From the NCBI RefSeq assembly GCF_002310815.1, contig NZ_CP011032.1, positions 536,001-600,000 on the forward strand: DNA of 64,000 nucleotides, in the 5' to 3' direction. Position 1 is the first letter of the stretch. The number at the start of each line of letters is the position of its first letter. Source of the stretch: Pseudoalteromonas tunicata. Its GTDB lineage: Bacteria; Pseudomonadota; Gammaproteobacteria; Enterobacterales; Alteromonadaceae. The notes under the pieces are model-generated. The model searched no databases. It saw only the letters and a program-made list of their open reading frames with translations, and was not told the origin of the DNA. Positions 10,310 to 19,421 of this stretch are shown here, piece after piece. Both the position numbers and the translations under genes were made by a program.

Positions 10310-11221
10310 ATGATTAAACAACGTACAATTGGTGAGTTAGTTAGTACCATAGGAGTTGGGCTTCATAAGGGAGAAAAGGTCTCTTTAACTCTCCGACCTG
10401 CCGCAGCGAATACTGGGATTGTATTTCGTCGCGTTGACCTTGATCCGGTTGTGGACTTTTACACGACACCTGAAGCCGTGGGCGATACTCAACTTTGTAC
10501 TTGTTTAATCAATAAAGATGGCGTGCGCTTATCGACTACTGAGCATTTAATTGCTGCGATTGCTGCTTTAGGCATCGACAACCTTGTTGTTGAATTAGAT
10601 AGTCCTGAAGTGCCAATTATGGATGGTAGTGCGCTACCATTCATTTACTTGATCCAAAAAGCGGGTATCAAAGAGCAGGCAGTTGCCAAGCGCTTTATTC
10701 GCATTACTGAGAAAGTACGTGTGGAAGACGGTGACAAATGGGCCGAAATTGAACCTTATGATGGTTTTCACATTGATTTTCAGATTGATTTTAATCACCC
10801 TGCAATTAATGACAGCCGTCAACGTATCGGTTTAGACATTACAGCACAAAGCTTTACCCAAGAGATAAGCCGTGCCCGTACATTCGGCTTTATGAAAGAC
10901 ATTGAATATATGCATGCAAATAACCTCGCATTAGGTGGCAGCATGGATAACGCAGTGGTATTAGATGAGTACAAAGTACTTAATCCAAATGGACTTCGTT
11001 ATGCTGATGAGTTTGTTAAGCATAAAATTTTAGACTGCGTTGGTGACTTATTTATGACAGGTCACAATTTACTTGGCAAAGTAACAGCATTTAAGTCAGG
11101 TCATGATTTAAATAACAAGTTACTACGCAAATTAATGGCAACTGAGTCGGCATGGCAATGGGCGACCTTTGATGAGTCCGTGACTATGCCTGCGCCAGGT
11201 CTTGAATTAGCACACGCATAA
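10310..11221 (+). CDS. lpxC: UDP-3-O-acyl-N-acetylglucosamine deacetylase
   Basis: Zinc deacetylase catalysing the committed step of lipid A synthesis. It is 303 residues, the family length. The zinc-binding STTEHLIAA (His79) and [10 protein letters not shown] (His and Asp ligands) motifs and the SGHDLNNKL active-site histidine region are all present, as is the N-terminal TIGVGLHKG. Start ATG at 10310 matches the E. coli N-terminus MIKQRTL. A Rho-independent terminator follows within 15 bp. Confidence 0.98.
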   Translation: MIKQRTIGELVSTIGVGLHKGEKVSLTLRPAAANTGIVFRRVDLDPVVDFYTTPEAVGDTQLCTCLINKDGVRLSTTEHLIAAIAALGIDNLVVELDSPEVPIMDGSALPFIYLIQKAGIKEQAVAKRFIRITEKVRVEDGDKWAEIEPYDGFHIDFQIDFNHPAINDSRQRIGLDITAQSFTQEISRARTFGFMKDIEYMHANNLALGGSMDNAVVLDEYKVLNPNGLRYADEFVKHKILDCVGDLFMTGHNLLGKVTAFKSGHDLNNKLLRKLMATESAWQWATFDESVTMPAPGLELAHA

Positions 11222-11234
11222 TTCATAGCAATAT

Positions 11235-11265
11235 AAAAAAAGCTGACTTTAGTCAGCTTTTTTTA
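11235..11265. terminator. Bidirectional Rho-independent terminator after lpxC
   Basis: AGCTGAC (11241-11247) pairs with GTCAGCT (11252-11258) across a TTTA loop, flanked by A6 on the left and T7 on the right. The symmetric A/T flanks suit termination of lpxC on plus and of dciA on minus. Confidence 0.85.
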
Positions 11266-11322
11266 TATCTAAATGATAGGTTTATGCCAAGTCAGGTGAG
11301 ATTAACGATTAACTTTGATTAA

Positions 11323-11802
11323 TTAACGCTTGGCTTTATTGGCATGAGCGGCTAGTTTTTCGAGCTTTGCTTTGAGTGATGCTGGGGCATGTTCTGCCAC
11401 TTCGAGTAATGAATCGGCTGTTTGTTGACTTAATACTCTGCTGTTTACCACAGGTTGTGCTTTTTGTTCTTGAGCACGCTGATTGGCAGCGGCATGAGGT
11501 GAGGTTTGAATTTTTATTTGGCTCAGTTCAGGCAAACCATTTTTGCGTAAATCAGATAAGATACTCATCTTCATATAATTTAAGCGCATAGCGACCGCAG
11601 CTGACTGTGCTTCAATTATTAAGATTGAATCTCGATAGTTGCTTATGCGACATTTTTGCGCCATAGTGGCGCCGACACACTGTGTCAGTAGTTCTTGATG
11701 GTGATTAAGCTGTTGGCTTTTACCAATATAAGATGACATTCGGCTCGACATATTTGCCATAAGATCATCCAAGGTTTTTGGTGCATATCTGTCTTTAGCC
11801 AT
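11323..11802 (-). CDS. dciA: DciA-type replicative helicase loader (DUF721)
   Basis: DciA interacts with DnaB and helps load it in bacteria that lack a DnaC or DnaI loader. The 159-residue reading begins at MAKDRYAPKTLDDL; a longer frame starting at 11925 would overlap the divergent peptidase gene and is rejected. The N-terminal two-thirds (ILIIEAQSAAVAMRLNY and MKMSILSDLRKNGLPEL) fit DUF721 as I recall it; the tail is Ala/Lys/Gln-rich and probably flexible. The position between lpxC and the M23-secA genes is common in Alteromonadales and Vibrionales. It is transcribed opposite to its neighbours and shares an intergenic gap of about 20 bp with the M23 gene. Confidence 0.82.
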   Translation of the reverse strand: MAKDRYAPKTLDDLMANMSSRMSSYIGKSQQLNHHQELLTQCVGATMAQKCRISNYRDSILIIEAQSAAVAMRLNYMKMSILSDLRKNGLPELSQIKIQTSPHAAANQRAQEQKAQPVVNSRVLSQQTADSLLEVAEHAPASLKAKLEKLAAHANKAKR

Positions 11803-11821
11803 AGTGAGCAACGTAGTACTT

Positions 11822-12742
11822 ATGAGTTTAATTGAAGTAAAAAAAGCGACTGTGCGTCCCTTTAATCCGATCGCATGGGGATGCGGCTTTGTCTGTGTCT
11901 TGTTAAGTGTCAGTGTAGTCCTCAACGTCTACCAGTGGCAAGCGCAAACGAAAGAGCGAGAGCATGTTGCCGTAAGCCTACAAAAAGTCAAGGCTGAATA
12001 TCAACAGCATAATACTGATGTAGTAAATTTGCGGGCTAAAACCCAAGATCACTTATTGGCGTATCAAATGAAATTGGCTCAATTACAAGGTGAAGTTAAT
12101 CGTCTTGCAGCATTGGGTGAAAAATTAGCTGAGGTTGCGAGTATTCCCGAAAATGAATACGATATGCTGCAATCGGTAGCTCAAGGTGGTCCTGCAACGG
12201 AAGATATTGCGTCTTCACAATGGGTTGCATTGGATGTATTCAAAGAAATTGATCAAATAGACTTGGCGCTAGCCAGTCAAGCGCATAAAATGTCGCTACT
12301 TGAATCTGTGTTAATGAATCACCATATAGAAGAAAGTTCACAAATTTCGGGTAAACCTGTTACACAGGGGTGGTTATCATCTTATTTTGGTGTTCGCAAA
12401 GATCCATTTAGTGGGGAACCTGCGATGCACAAAGGATTGGATTTTGCTGGAATAGAAGGTGATGCTGTCATCACGACAGGTGCAGGAGTGGTCACATGGG
12501 CGAGCGAGCGCAGTGGTTATGGTAATTTAGTTGAAATTGACCATGGCCAAGGAGTCGCAACACGTTATGGCCATAATCGTACCATTTTAGTCAAGGTTGG
12601 TGATGTAGTTGAAAAAGGGCAGGCGATAGCTGAATTGGGTAATACGGGACGTTCGACAGGCGCCCATGTTCATTATGAGTTATTAAATAATGGCGAAGCT
12701 ACCAATCCACTACGTACTGTATATCGCACAAGTGCAAATTAG
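11822..12742 (+). CDS. M23 (LytM-domain) metallopeptidase, membrane-anchored
   Basis: Likely periplasmic peptidoglycan endopeptidase. One membrane segment lies about 15-40 residues from the start, followed by a Gln/Leu/Glu-rich coiled coil and a C-terminal M23 domain beginning at GWLSSYFGVRKDPFSG. The zinc ligands appear intact: HKGLD and HVHYE, with YGNLVEIDHG and RYGHN between. This suggests an active enzyme rather than a degenerate EnvC/NlpD-type activator. The frame is open from GTG at 11804; ATG at 11822 is preferred although neither has a clear Shine-Dalgarno. It precedes secA. Confidence 0.85.
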   Translation: MSLIEVKKATVRPFNPIAWGCGFVCVLLSVSVVLNVYQWQAQTKEREHVAVSLQKVKAEYQQHNTDVVNLRAKTQDHLLAYQMKLAQLQGEVNRLAALGEKLAEVASIPENEYDMLQSVAQGGPATEDIASSQWVALDVFKEIDQIDLALASQAHKMSLLESVLMNHHIEESSQISGKPVTQGWLSSYFGVRKDPFSGEPAMHKGLDFAGIEGDAVITTGAGVVTWASERSGYGNLVEIDHGQGVATRYGHNRTILVKVGDVVEKGQAIAELGNTGRSTGAHVHYELLNNGEATNPLRTVYRTSAN

Positions 12743-12787
12743 GCGTTAGCAGAGGCTGACAAAAACAAGGGTTGTAACGGTTTTATC

Positions 12788-15493
12788 ATGATAGCTAATT
12801 TACTTACCAAAATTTTTGGTAGTCGCAATGATCGCACCATTAAAAATTTAAGAAAAACAGTGGCGCTGATTAATGCACTAGAGTCGCAAATTGAAGCATT
12901 AACAGATGACGAATTAAAAGCAAAAACTGCACAATTCCGCAAGCGTTTTGATGATGGTGAAACGCTTGACGAGATTCTGCCAGAAGCATTTGCTGTTGTC
13001 CGTGAAGCATCAAAACGCGTATTTAATATGCGTCACTTTGATGTGCAAATGATTGGTGGCATGGTATTGCACCAAGGTCGTATCGCAGAAATGCGCACCG
13101 GTGAAGGTAAAACCTTAACCGCATCACTTCCAGCTTACTTACATGGTTTAAGTGGTAAAGGTGTTCATGTTATTACGGTGAATGATTATCTCGCCAAACG
13201 TGATGCCCAAACAAACCGTCCATTGTTTGAGTTTTTAGGCTTAAGTGTTGGTTGTAATGTTCCGGGTATGAACTCATACGAAAAGAAAATCGCTTACCAA
13301 GCTGATATTACCTACGGTACTAACAATGAGTTTGGTTTTGATTACTTACGCGACAATATGGCGTTTTCACCTGAAGAGCGTGTTCAGCGCGCACTCAACT
13401 TCGCTGTTATCGATGAAGTGGATTCAATCTTAATCGACGAAGCACGTACCCCATTAATTATTTCTGGCCCTGCAGAAGATAGCTCAGAGCTTTACATTGA
13501 AATTAATAAAATCGTTCCACTCTTAACTCGTCAAGAAAAAGAAGACGAAGAAGGGGTTGAAGGCGATGGTGATTTCACGATTGATGAAAAGGGTAAGCAA
13601 ATTCATTTGACCGAACGTGGTCAAATTAAAGTTGAAGACTTGTTGCTTGAGCGTGGATTAATGCAAGATGGTGAGTCGCTTTACTCTGCGGCAAACATTA
13701 CCTTGTTAAGCCATGTTTATGCGGCTTTACGCGCTCATAAATTATTCCAAAAAGATGTCGACTATGTGGTAAAAGACAATGAAATTATCATTGTTGATGA
13801 GCACACAGGTCGTACAATGGAAGGGCGTCGTTGGTCTGAAGGTTTACACCAAGCTGTTGAAGCAAAAGAAGGTGTAAAAATTCAAAATGAAAACCAAACA
13901 TTAGCATCAATTACATTCCAAAACTATTTCCGTATTTACAATACACTGTCGGGTATGACGGGTACTGCAGATACTGAAGCGTTTGAGTTCCAATCAATTT
14001 ATGGATTGGACACTGTGGTTATTCCAACTAATAAGCCAATGATCCGTGATGATCGCGCTGACTTAGTCTATTTAACTCAAGAAGAAAAGTACGAAGCAAT
14101 CTTAAAAGATATCATCGATTGTCAAAAACGTGGCCAACCTGTTCTTGTTGGTACTATTTCAATCGAAAGCTCCGAGTACTTGTCACAGTTCTTACGTAAA
14201 GAAAAAATTCAACATAATGTACTAAACGCTAAGTTCCATGCGCAAGAAGCTGATATTGTTGCTGACGCTGGTTTACCAGGTAAAGTAACGATTGCCACTA
14301 ACATGGCGGGTCGTGGTACTGATATCGTGTTAGGTGGTAACTGGCAAGCACAAATTGCTAAGTTAGAAAACCCAACTGACGAGCAAATTGCAAAAATTAA
14401 GCAACAATGGCAAGAAACTCACGATGCAGTAATCGCTGCTGGTGGTTTGCATATTATTGCGACTGAGCGTCATGAATCACGCCGTATCGATAATCAGTTA
14501 CGTGGTCGTTCAGGTCGTCAAGGTGATGCAGGTTCAAGCCGTTTCTACTTATCAATGGAAGATTCATTGATGCGCATCTTTGCTGGTGATCGCATGACTA
14601 ATATGATGCGCAAGTTAGGTATGGAACGTGGTGAAGCGATTGAGCATCCATGGGTGAACCGCGCCATTGAAAACGCCCAGCGTAAAGTAGAAGCGCGTAA
14701 CTTTGATATCCGTAAGCAATTACTTGAATTTGATGATGTTGCCAATGATCAGCGTCGTGTTGTTTATTCACAACGTAACGAATTACTTGATGAAGGTGAT
14801 ATTTCTGAAACGATTGCGGCAATTCGTAAAGACGTATTAAACAATAAGATAGATCTTTATATTCCACCACAGTCATTGGCTGAAATGTGGGATATTAAAG
14901 GCTTAGAAGATTGCTTAAAAGCTGATTTCTTAGTTGATTTACCTGTGCAGCAATGGCTTGATGAAGACAATAAGTTGTTTGAAGAAAAGCTACGCGAACG
15001 CATTGAACAAAGTGTCGAAGCTGCTTATCAACATAAAGAAGAAATGGTGGGAGCTCAAGTACTTCGCCAGTTCGAAAAAGCAATCATGCTGCAAAGCTTA
15101 GATCAACATTGGAAAGATCATTTAGCGGCAATGGATCATTTGCGTCAAGGTATTCACTTACGTGGATACGCGCAAAAAAATCCAAAGCAAGAATATAAAC
15201 GTGAATCGTTTGAATTGTTCACGCAAATGCTTGAAGATCTAAAAATTGATGTTGTTAGCATTTTAAGTAAAGTCCAAGTGCGCGCCGAAGAAGATGTTGA
15301 AGCTGTTGAAGCGCAACGTCGTCGTGCTGAAAATGTTGAGCGTCAGTATCAGCATGAAGAAGCTGAGCAAGTTGGTGGTGAAGCACCACAGGCTCCAAGT
15401 ATGGTTCGCGCTGAACCTAAAGTGGGTCGTAATGATATTTGTCCATGTGGCTCAGGCTTAAAGTACAAGCAATGCCATGGTAAATTGAAATAA
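12788..15493 (+). CDS. secA: Preprotein translocase ATPase SecA
   Basis: Motor ATPase driving secretion through SecYEG. It is 901 residues, near the E. coli length. Landmarks: Walker A region [11 protein letters not shown] (about residue 100), DEAD-like [13 protein letters not shown] (about 207), the [10 protein letters not shown] helicase motif, the [15 protein letters not shown] arginine-finger motif, and a C-terminal zinc motif [13 protein letters not shown] preceded by the acidic/Gln-rich linker. No secM-like gene precedes it; the M23 peptidase gene takes that position. A UUCG-loop terminator follows. Confidence 0.99.
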   Translation: MIANLLTKIFGSRNDRTIKNLRKTVALINALESQIEALTDDELKAKTAQFRKRFDDGETLDEILPEAFAVVREASKRVFNMRHFDVQMIGGMVLHQGRIAEMRTGEGKTLTASLPAYLHGLSGKGVHVITVNDYLAKRDAQTNRPLFEFLGLSVGCNVPGMNSYEKKIAYQADITYGTNNEFGFDYLRDNMAFSPEERVQRALNFAVIDEVDSILIDEARTPLIISGPAEDSSELYIEINKIVPLLTRQEKEDEEGVEGDGDFTIDEKGKQIHLTERGQIKVEDLLLERGLMQDGESLYSAANITLLSHVYAALRAHKLFQKDVDYVVKDNEIIIVDEHTGRTMEGRRWSEGLHQAVEAKEGVKIQNENQTLASITFQNYFRIYNTLSGMTGTADTEAFEFQSIYGLDTVVIPTNKPMIRDDRADLVYLTQEEKYEAILKDIIDCQKRGQPVLVGTISIESSEYLSQFLRKEKIQHNVLNAKFHAQEADIVADAGLPGKVTIATNMAGRGTDIVLGGNWQAQIAKLENPTDEQIAKIKQQWQETHDAVIAAGGLHIIATERHESRRIDNQLRGRSGRQGDAGSSRFYLSMEDSLMRIFAGDRMTNMMRKLGMERGEAIEHPWVNRAIENAQRKVEARNFDIRKQLLEFDDVANDQRRVVYSQRNELLDEGDISETIAAIRKDVLNNKIDLYIPPQSLAEMWDIKGLEDCLKADFLVDLPVQQWLDEDNKLFEEKLRERIEQSVEAAYQHKEEMVGAQVLRQFEKAIMLQSLDQHWKDHLAAMDHLRQGIHLRGYAQKNPKQEYKRESFELFTQMLEDLKIDVVSILSKVQVRAEEDVEAVEAQRRRAENVERQYQHEEAEQVGGEAPQAPSMVRAEPKVGRNDICPCGSGLKYKQCHGKLK

Positions 15494-15508
15494 TCATTAC
15501 CATTGTTT

Positions 15509-15535
15509 AAAAAGCGACTTCGGTCGCTTTTTTAT
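15509..15535 (+). terminator. Rho-independent terminator after secA
   Basis: AAAGCGAC (15511-15518) pairs with GTCGCTTT (15523-15530) around a stable TTCG tetraloop, followed by a T tract. It separates secA from mutT. Confidence 0.88.
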
Positions 15536-15560
15536 TGTGAAAAATTAACTAGAGAATGTA

Positions 15561-15977
15561 ATGGAAAGTACAATAAATCCGGATAAAAAAGTGGTTCATG
15601 TTGCGGTTGGAATTATTAAACGTGAACAAGATATATTCATTTGTAAACGGCCTGACGATAAACATCAAGGCGGGAAGTGGGAGTTTCCGGGTGGTAAAGT
15701 TGAAAAAGGCGAAACGGTTACGCAAGCACTGCAACGTGAACTAATTGAAGAAGTTGATATACATGTACAAAGTTCGAGTCCGTTTATGGAAATTCATCAT
15801 GATTATGGTGATAAAGCGGTACAGCTTGATATTCATTTAGTTGAAGATTTTAGTGGTGAGCCAATTGGACTAGAAGGTCAGCAGGGTCAATGGGTAGCGA
15901 TTGATAAACTTGATAACTTTCAATTTCCAGCTGCTAATGTACCAATTTTAGCAAAGCTCATTGAACTGATAAAATAA
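15561..15977 (+). CDS. mutT: 8-oxo-dGTP diphosphatase MutT (Nudix hydrolase)
   Basis: Sanitises oxidised nucleotides by hydrolysing 8-oxo-dGTP, preventing A-T to C-G transversions. It is 138 residues. The Nudix box spans about residues 44-66 (GGKVEKGET, seven residues, then RELIEEVDI). The catalytic Arg and Glu residues are all present, but the usual Gly after EEV is Asp here. Position downstream of secA matches mutT in E. coli and relatives. It sits just after the secA terminator with a modest Shine-Dalgarno, so it probably has its own promoter or depends on readthrough. Confidence 0.9.
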   Translation: MESTINPDKKVVHVAVGIIKREQDIFICKRPDDKHQGGKWEFPGGKVEKGETVTQALQRELIEEVDIHVQSSSPFMEIHHDYGDKAVQLDIHLVEDFSGEPIGLEGQQGQWVAIDKLDNFQFPAANVPILAKLIELIK

Positions 15978-16054
15978 TCATTTTATTTTATCTTTTAGTG
16001 CCATAATAATCTTCTATGCTGCTGATAAATTATATAGGGACACCATAAATAAGC

Positions 16055-16822
16055 ATGAGGCAATTTAATTACGTTATTTTGGCGATGTTATGGCTTAGTT
16101 TGGGTGCATCGGCAATCGCTTCAGAACAACCGATTTTGGATGTCAGCGTTGGTTGGTCAAAGCCTCCTTATGTCATTGAGCAAGATGATAGTGGTTTCGA
16201 AATTGAATTGGTTAAAGCTATTTTTAATCAATTGGGCTATCAGCTTAAATTTATTTATGTACCTTTTGCCCGCTCACCCTATTTACTCAATCAGGGGGAA
16301 ACTGATTTGGCAATGACAATTAACCCTCGTATGGATATCAAAAAGCAGCAGTTAAGTATTCCTTATATCAGCTATCATAATGTGGCGATAAGCCTAAAAG
16401 AACGTCACTTAACTATTAATGTTGTTGCAGATTTGGCTAACTACTCTGTCGTTGCGTTTCAAAATGCTAAGGTAGTTTTAGGGTATGAGTATGGCCGAGC
16501 AGTGAAACAATCACTGTTTTATCAGGAGTTGCCAGACCAAGCGCATCAGGTCGAGATGCTGCTTAAAGGTCGTACCGACGTTGTAGTGATGGATATTAAT
16601 ATTTTTAATTATTTAAGCCGCGCTTATTCAAATCAAAATCAAATGGATAAGGTTAATGTGCATACTTTATTCCCTGTCAGCAAGTATCAGCTAGGTTTTA
16701 AAAACAGTGCGTTAAAAGATTTATTTAACGAGAAACTAAACATTTATAAAGGCTCAGACGCTTATCAGCAGTTGCTTAAAAAGTATGAGTTTTATCAGGT
16801 CGAAAGCCATAACCAGCCTTGA
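16055..16822 (+). CDS. Periplasmic solute-binding-like protein (SBP_bac_3 type)
   Basis: A signal peptide (residues 1-22, ending ASAIAS) precedes a bilobed binding-protein fold similar to the amino-acid-binding family 3: VSVGWSKPPYVIEQ at the first strand, GFEIELVKAIFNQLGYQ, then GETDLAMTINPR and a second-lobe RTDVVVMD. There is no ABC permease or ATPase next to it, and the family in Alteromonadales has many orphan members, so uptake is uncertain; it may be a sensory or scavenging protein. 255 residues. It stands between mutT and an M13 peptidase, both on the same strand with gaps of 75-110 bp. Confidence 0.7.
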   Translation: MRQFNYVILAMLWLSLGASAIASEQPILDVSVGWSKPPYVIEQDDSGFEIELVKAIFNQLGYQLKFIYVPFARSPYLLNQGETDLAMTINPRMDIKKQQLSIPYISYHNVAISLKERHLTINVVADLANYSVVAFQNAKVVLGYEYGRAVKQSLFYQELPDQAHQVEMLLKGRTDVVVMDINIFNYLSRAYSNQNQMDKVNVHTLFPVSKYQLGFKNSALKDLFNEKLNIYKGSDAYQQLLKKYEFYQVESHNQP

Positions 16823-16845
16823 TTTTTTTACAATGTAAAAAAATC
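16821..16845. terminator. Weak terminator-like palindrome after the solute-binding gene
   Basis: Eleven bases at 16821-16831 are exactly complementary to 16835-16845 with a 3-base loop. The arms are nearly all A/T, and the left arm overlaps the stop codon. It could slow or end transcription but lacks a GC-rich core. Confidence 0.35.
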
Positions 16846-16928
16846 GTTTCCAGTGTTGTTATTTCTCTTTATGATGATTTGCTATTAATTGAATGTCGAT
16901 TAATAACTCATTCTAGGATTTTATAATA

Positions 16929-19022
16929 ATGAAAAAAGTTACCTTTTTAGCGACCAGTGTCGCCTTAGCATTAGGTCTTACCGGGTGTGGTGAGCAAGCT
17001 AAAACAGCAACAGCAACAGCAACAGCAACAAAAACAGCGAATACTATGGTTGTTAATGAGGCTAAAGCCGCGCTTGTATCGGGCATTGAGTTAGAAAATA
17101 TTGATCACGCTGTGCGTGCACAAGATGATTTTTACCAGCATGTAAACGGTGTATGGCTGCGTGATACAAAAATTCCAGACGATAAATCTAATTATGGCTC
17201 GTTTACTCAGTTGTATGATAATTCACAAGCAGCACTTAAAAAAGTAATTGAAGCTGCAGCAGCAAATGCCACGGTTAAAGCTGGTAGCGATGAGCAAAAG
17301 CTAGGTGATTTTTATAAAAGCTTTATGGACCAGTCGACAGCGAATAAATTAGGATTCGACCCTTTAAAAGCCGACTTAGCTAATATAGCAGCGCTAACAG
17401 ATAAAAAAGGGCTTGCTGGTTTAATGGCTGAACTGCGAATTAAAGGCAGTAATACCCCATTTGCTTGGTATGTGAATAACGATGAGAAGAAATCAAGCGA
17501 ATATGCGCTATATGTTTTTCAATCGGGTTTAGGATTACCTGATCGTGATTATTATCTTAAAAATGATGAGAAATTCACAAAAATTCGCGAACAATATCAA
17601 ACATATATTACTCAACTGCTTGCGCTAGCTGGCGATGAAAATGCTGCTGATGCTGCAAAAAATATTATTGCACTTGAAGCTAAACTTGCGACTGCACAGT
17701 GGTCTCGAGTTGAAAACCGTGATGCAACCAAAGCATATAACAAGTTAACAACAGCAGAAGTGGATACGCTACTTGGAGATTTTGATTTTGCGGCGTTTTT
17801 AGCGCAATCGAATCTGAATGTAAAAGAGTTGATTGTTAGTCAGCCTAGTTATTTAGCCGCTCTTGCAGGTATTTATGCCGAAACTGACTTAACGGTTTGG
17901 CAAGATTATTTAAGCTTTCACTTTGTAAATACCTATGCAAGTAAGTTGGGTGATGAGTTTGTTGATTTAAATTTTGCATTTTACAGCACAACACTGCGTG
18001 GGGTTGAGCAGCAGCAACCTCGATGGAAAACAGCGGTTGATTCGGCAAATGATGTGCTGGGTGAAATCTTGGGTAAAGTTTATGTAAAAGATAACTTTCC
18101 ACCAGAAGCAAAACAACGTATGGGTGTATTGGTTAATAACTTAATCAAGGCTTACGGGGTTGCGATTGATGAATTAGAGTGGATGAGTGCCGAAACTAAA
18201 GTTGCGGCCAAAGAAAAGCTCAATAAATTCACGCCAAAAATTGGCTATCCTGATAAATGGAAAGACTACTCTGCGCTTGAAATTAAAGCTGGTGATTTAG
18301 TTGGTAATTTTATTCGTCATAGCCAGTGGGCCTATGCCGATATGAGTGGCAAATTAGGTAAACCAGTTGATCGGAGTGAGTGGTTCATGACACCTCAAAC
18401 GGTTAATGCGTATTACAATCCAGTGAATAATGAAATTGTTTTCCCTGCCGCTATTTTACAACCGCCATTTTTTAATTTAGCTGCGGATGATGCGGTTAAC
18501 TATGGTGCAATTGGTGCGGTGATTGGTCATGAGCTTGGTCATGGTTTTGATGATCAAGGTGCAAAATATGATGGCGATGGCAATTTACGCGATTGGTGGA
18601 ATGAAACCGATTTAGCTCAGTTTCAAGAGCGTGGCGCAAAACTGATAGCTCAATATGATGGCTTCAAACCATTTGATGATGCGCATGTAAATGGCTCTTT
18701 AACATTAGGTGAGAACATTGGTGACTTAGGTGGTTTAACTGTTGCTTATAAAGCGTACCAAATGTCACTATCAGGCAATAAAGCGCCTGAAATAGATGGT
18801 TTTACGGGTGAACAACGCTTCTTTATGGGTTGGGCGCAAGTATGGCGTCGTAATTATCGTGATGAAGAACTTCGCAATCGCTTAATGACCGATCCGCATT
18901 CACCAAGCCAATACCGTGTTATTGGTATTTTGTCTAATATGCCTGAGTTTTATCAAGCATTTGCAGTAAAAGCAGAAGATAAAATGTACGTTGCGCCAGA
19001 GCAGCGCGTTAAAATTTGGTAA
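16929..19022 (+). CDS. M13-family zinc metallopeptidase lipoprotein (PepO-like)
   Basis: Neprilysin-type endopeptidase of the cell envelope. The N-terminus is a lipoprotein signal with lipobox LTGC (Cys near residue 20), so it is probably anchored in a membrane facing the periplasm. The M13 N-terminal domain occupies about residues 60-430; the zinc site HELGH is near residue 534 and the third ligand in GENIGDLGG near residue 594; the substrate-binding NAYYNP and the C-terminal end in KIW are family features. 697 residues is typical. A Thr-Ala linker after the lipobox is encoded by a hexanucleotide repeat. A terminator follows 30 bp after the stop. Confidence 0.92.
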   Translation: MKKVTFLATSVALALGLTGCGEQAKTATATATATKTANTMVVNEAKAALVSGIELENIDHAVRAQDDFYQHVNGVWLRDTKIPDDKSNYGSFTQLYDNSQAALKKVIEAAAANATVKAGSDEQKLGDFYKSFMDQSTANKLGFDPLKADLANIAALTDKKGLAGLMAELRIKGSNTPFAWYVNNDEKKSSEYALYVFQSGLGLPDRDYYLKNDEKFTKIREQYQTYITQLLALAGDENAADAAKNIIALEAKLATAQWSRVENRDATKAYNKLTTAEVDTLLGDFDFAAFLAQSNLNVKELIVSQPSYLAALAGIYAETDLTVWQDYLSFHFVNTYASKLGDEFVDLNFAFYSTTLRGVEQQQPRWKTAVDSANDVLGEILGKVYVKDNFPPEAKQRMGVLVNNLIKAYGVAIDELEWMSAETKVAAKEKLNKFTPKIGYPDKWKDYSALEIKAGDLVGNFIRHSQWAYADMSGKLGKPVDRSEWFMTPQTVNAYYNPVNNEIVFPAAILQPPFFNLAADDAVNYGAIGAVIGHELGHGFDDQGAKYDGDGNLRDWWNETDLAQFQERGAKLIAQYDGFKPFDDAHVNGSLTLGENIGDLGGLTVAYKAYQMSLSGNKAPEIDGFTGEQRFFMGWAQVWRRNYRDEELRNRLMTDPHSPSQYRVIGILSNMPEFYQAFAVKAEDKMYVAPEQRVKIW
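17004..17030 (+). repeat. In-frame ACAGCA hexanucleotide repeat
   Basis: Four and a half copies of ACAGCA encode alternating Thr-Ala in the linker between the lipid-modified cysteine and the folded domain of the M13 peptidase. Copy number can change by slippage without breaking the frame. Confidence 0.8.
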
Positions 19023-19052
19023 TCTTTTATTTTTATTATCGATTTAGTTATT

Positions 19053-19077
19053 AGCCCAACGTAAGTTGGGCTTTTTA
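19053..19077 (+). terminator. Rho-independent terminator after the M13 peptidase gene
   Basis: AGCCCAAC (19053-19060) pairs with GTTGGGCT (19065-19072) around GTAA, followed by a T tract. Confidence 0.88.
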
Positions 19078-19080
19078 TTA

Positions 19081-19421
19081 GCAAATAAAAAAGTGGAGAT
19101 GCTCGGTGATATCACAATAATCCACGTCCTACTTTATCTGCTTAATATTCTAAAACTAATTTTAGTCTTGCAGATAAGTTTTAGTTACTTACAAAGGGGA
19201 GATATAAATAGTTAATTTTAAAAAATATTTATTAACTATTTATTTTATAAAGAGTATTTTATTTATCTTCTTTACTGATTCAGAAAAAAATCAGCTTTTA
19301 TTTGCCTTTCAAAGATAGCGCTGTCATTTTGATTTGTTTATGATGAATCAAACCAATAATTATATATCATCTATAGTGACTCTAATTTTAGAGCGCACTA
19401 CACCTTTAGGAGGCTCCATTA
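19081..19421 (+). promoter_or_regulatory. Upstream region of the hexosaminidase gene (341 bp, no gene)
   Basis: No coding frame was seen. The stretch is very AT-rich, contains the LacI-type operator at 19311-19328 listed separately, and ends in a strong Shine-Dalgarno TAGGAGGC before the ATG at 19422. A short self-complementary element lies near 19280 (CTGATT...AATCAG). No convincing -10/-35 pair could be fixed by eye. Confidence 0.5.
19311..19328. promoter_or_regulatory. LacI-family operator, candidate NagR site 1
   Basis: AAAGATAGCGCTGTCATT matches the palindrome AATGACAGC-GCTGTCATT at 16 of 18 positions. The central GATAGCGCTGTCATTTTG also occurs upstream of nagP at 22176. NagR, a LacI-type regulator of GlcNAc genes in Shewanella and other Alteromonadales, is the likely ligand-responsive repressor; that assignment is from recall. 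Confidence 0.7.

Noticed and set aside
11803..11925. N-terminal extension of the DciA frame
   Set aside because: It overlaps the start of the divergent M23 gene and has no family similarity; MAKDRYAP is the usual type of start.
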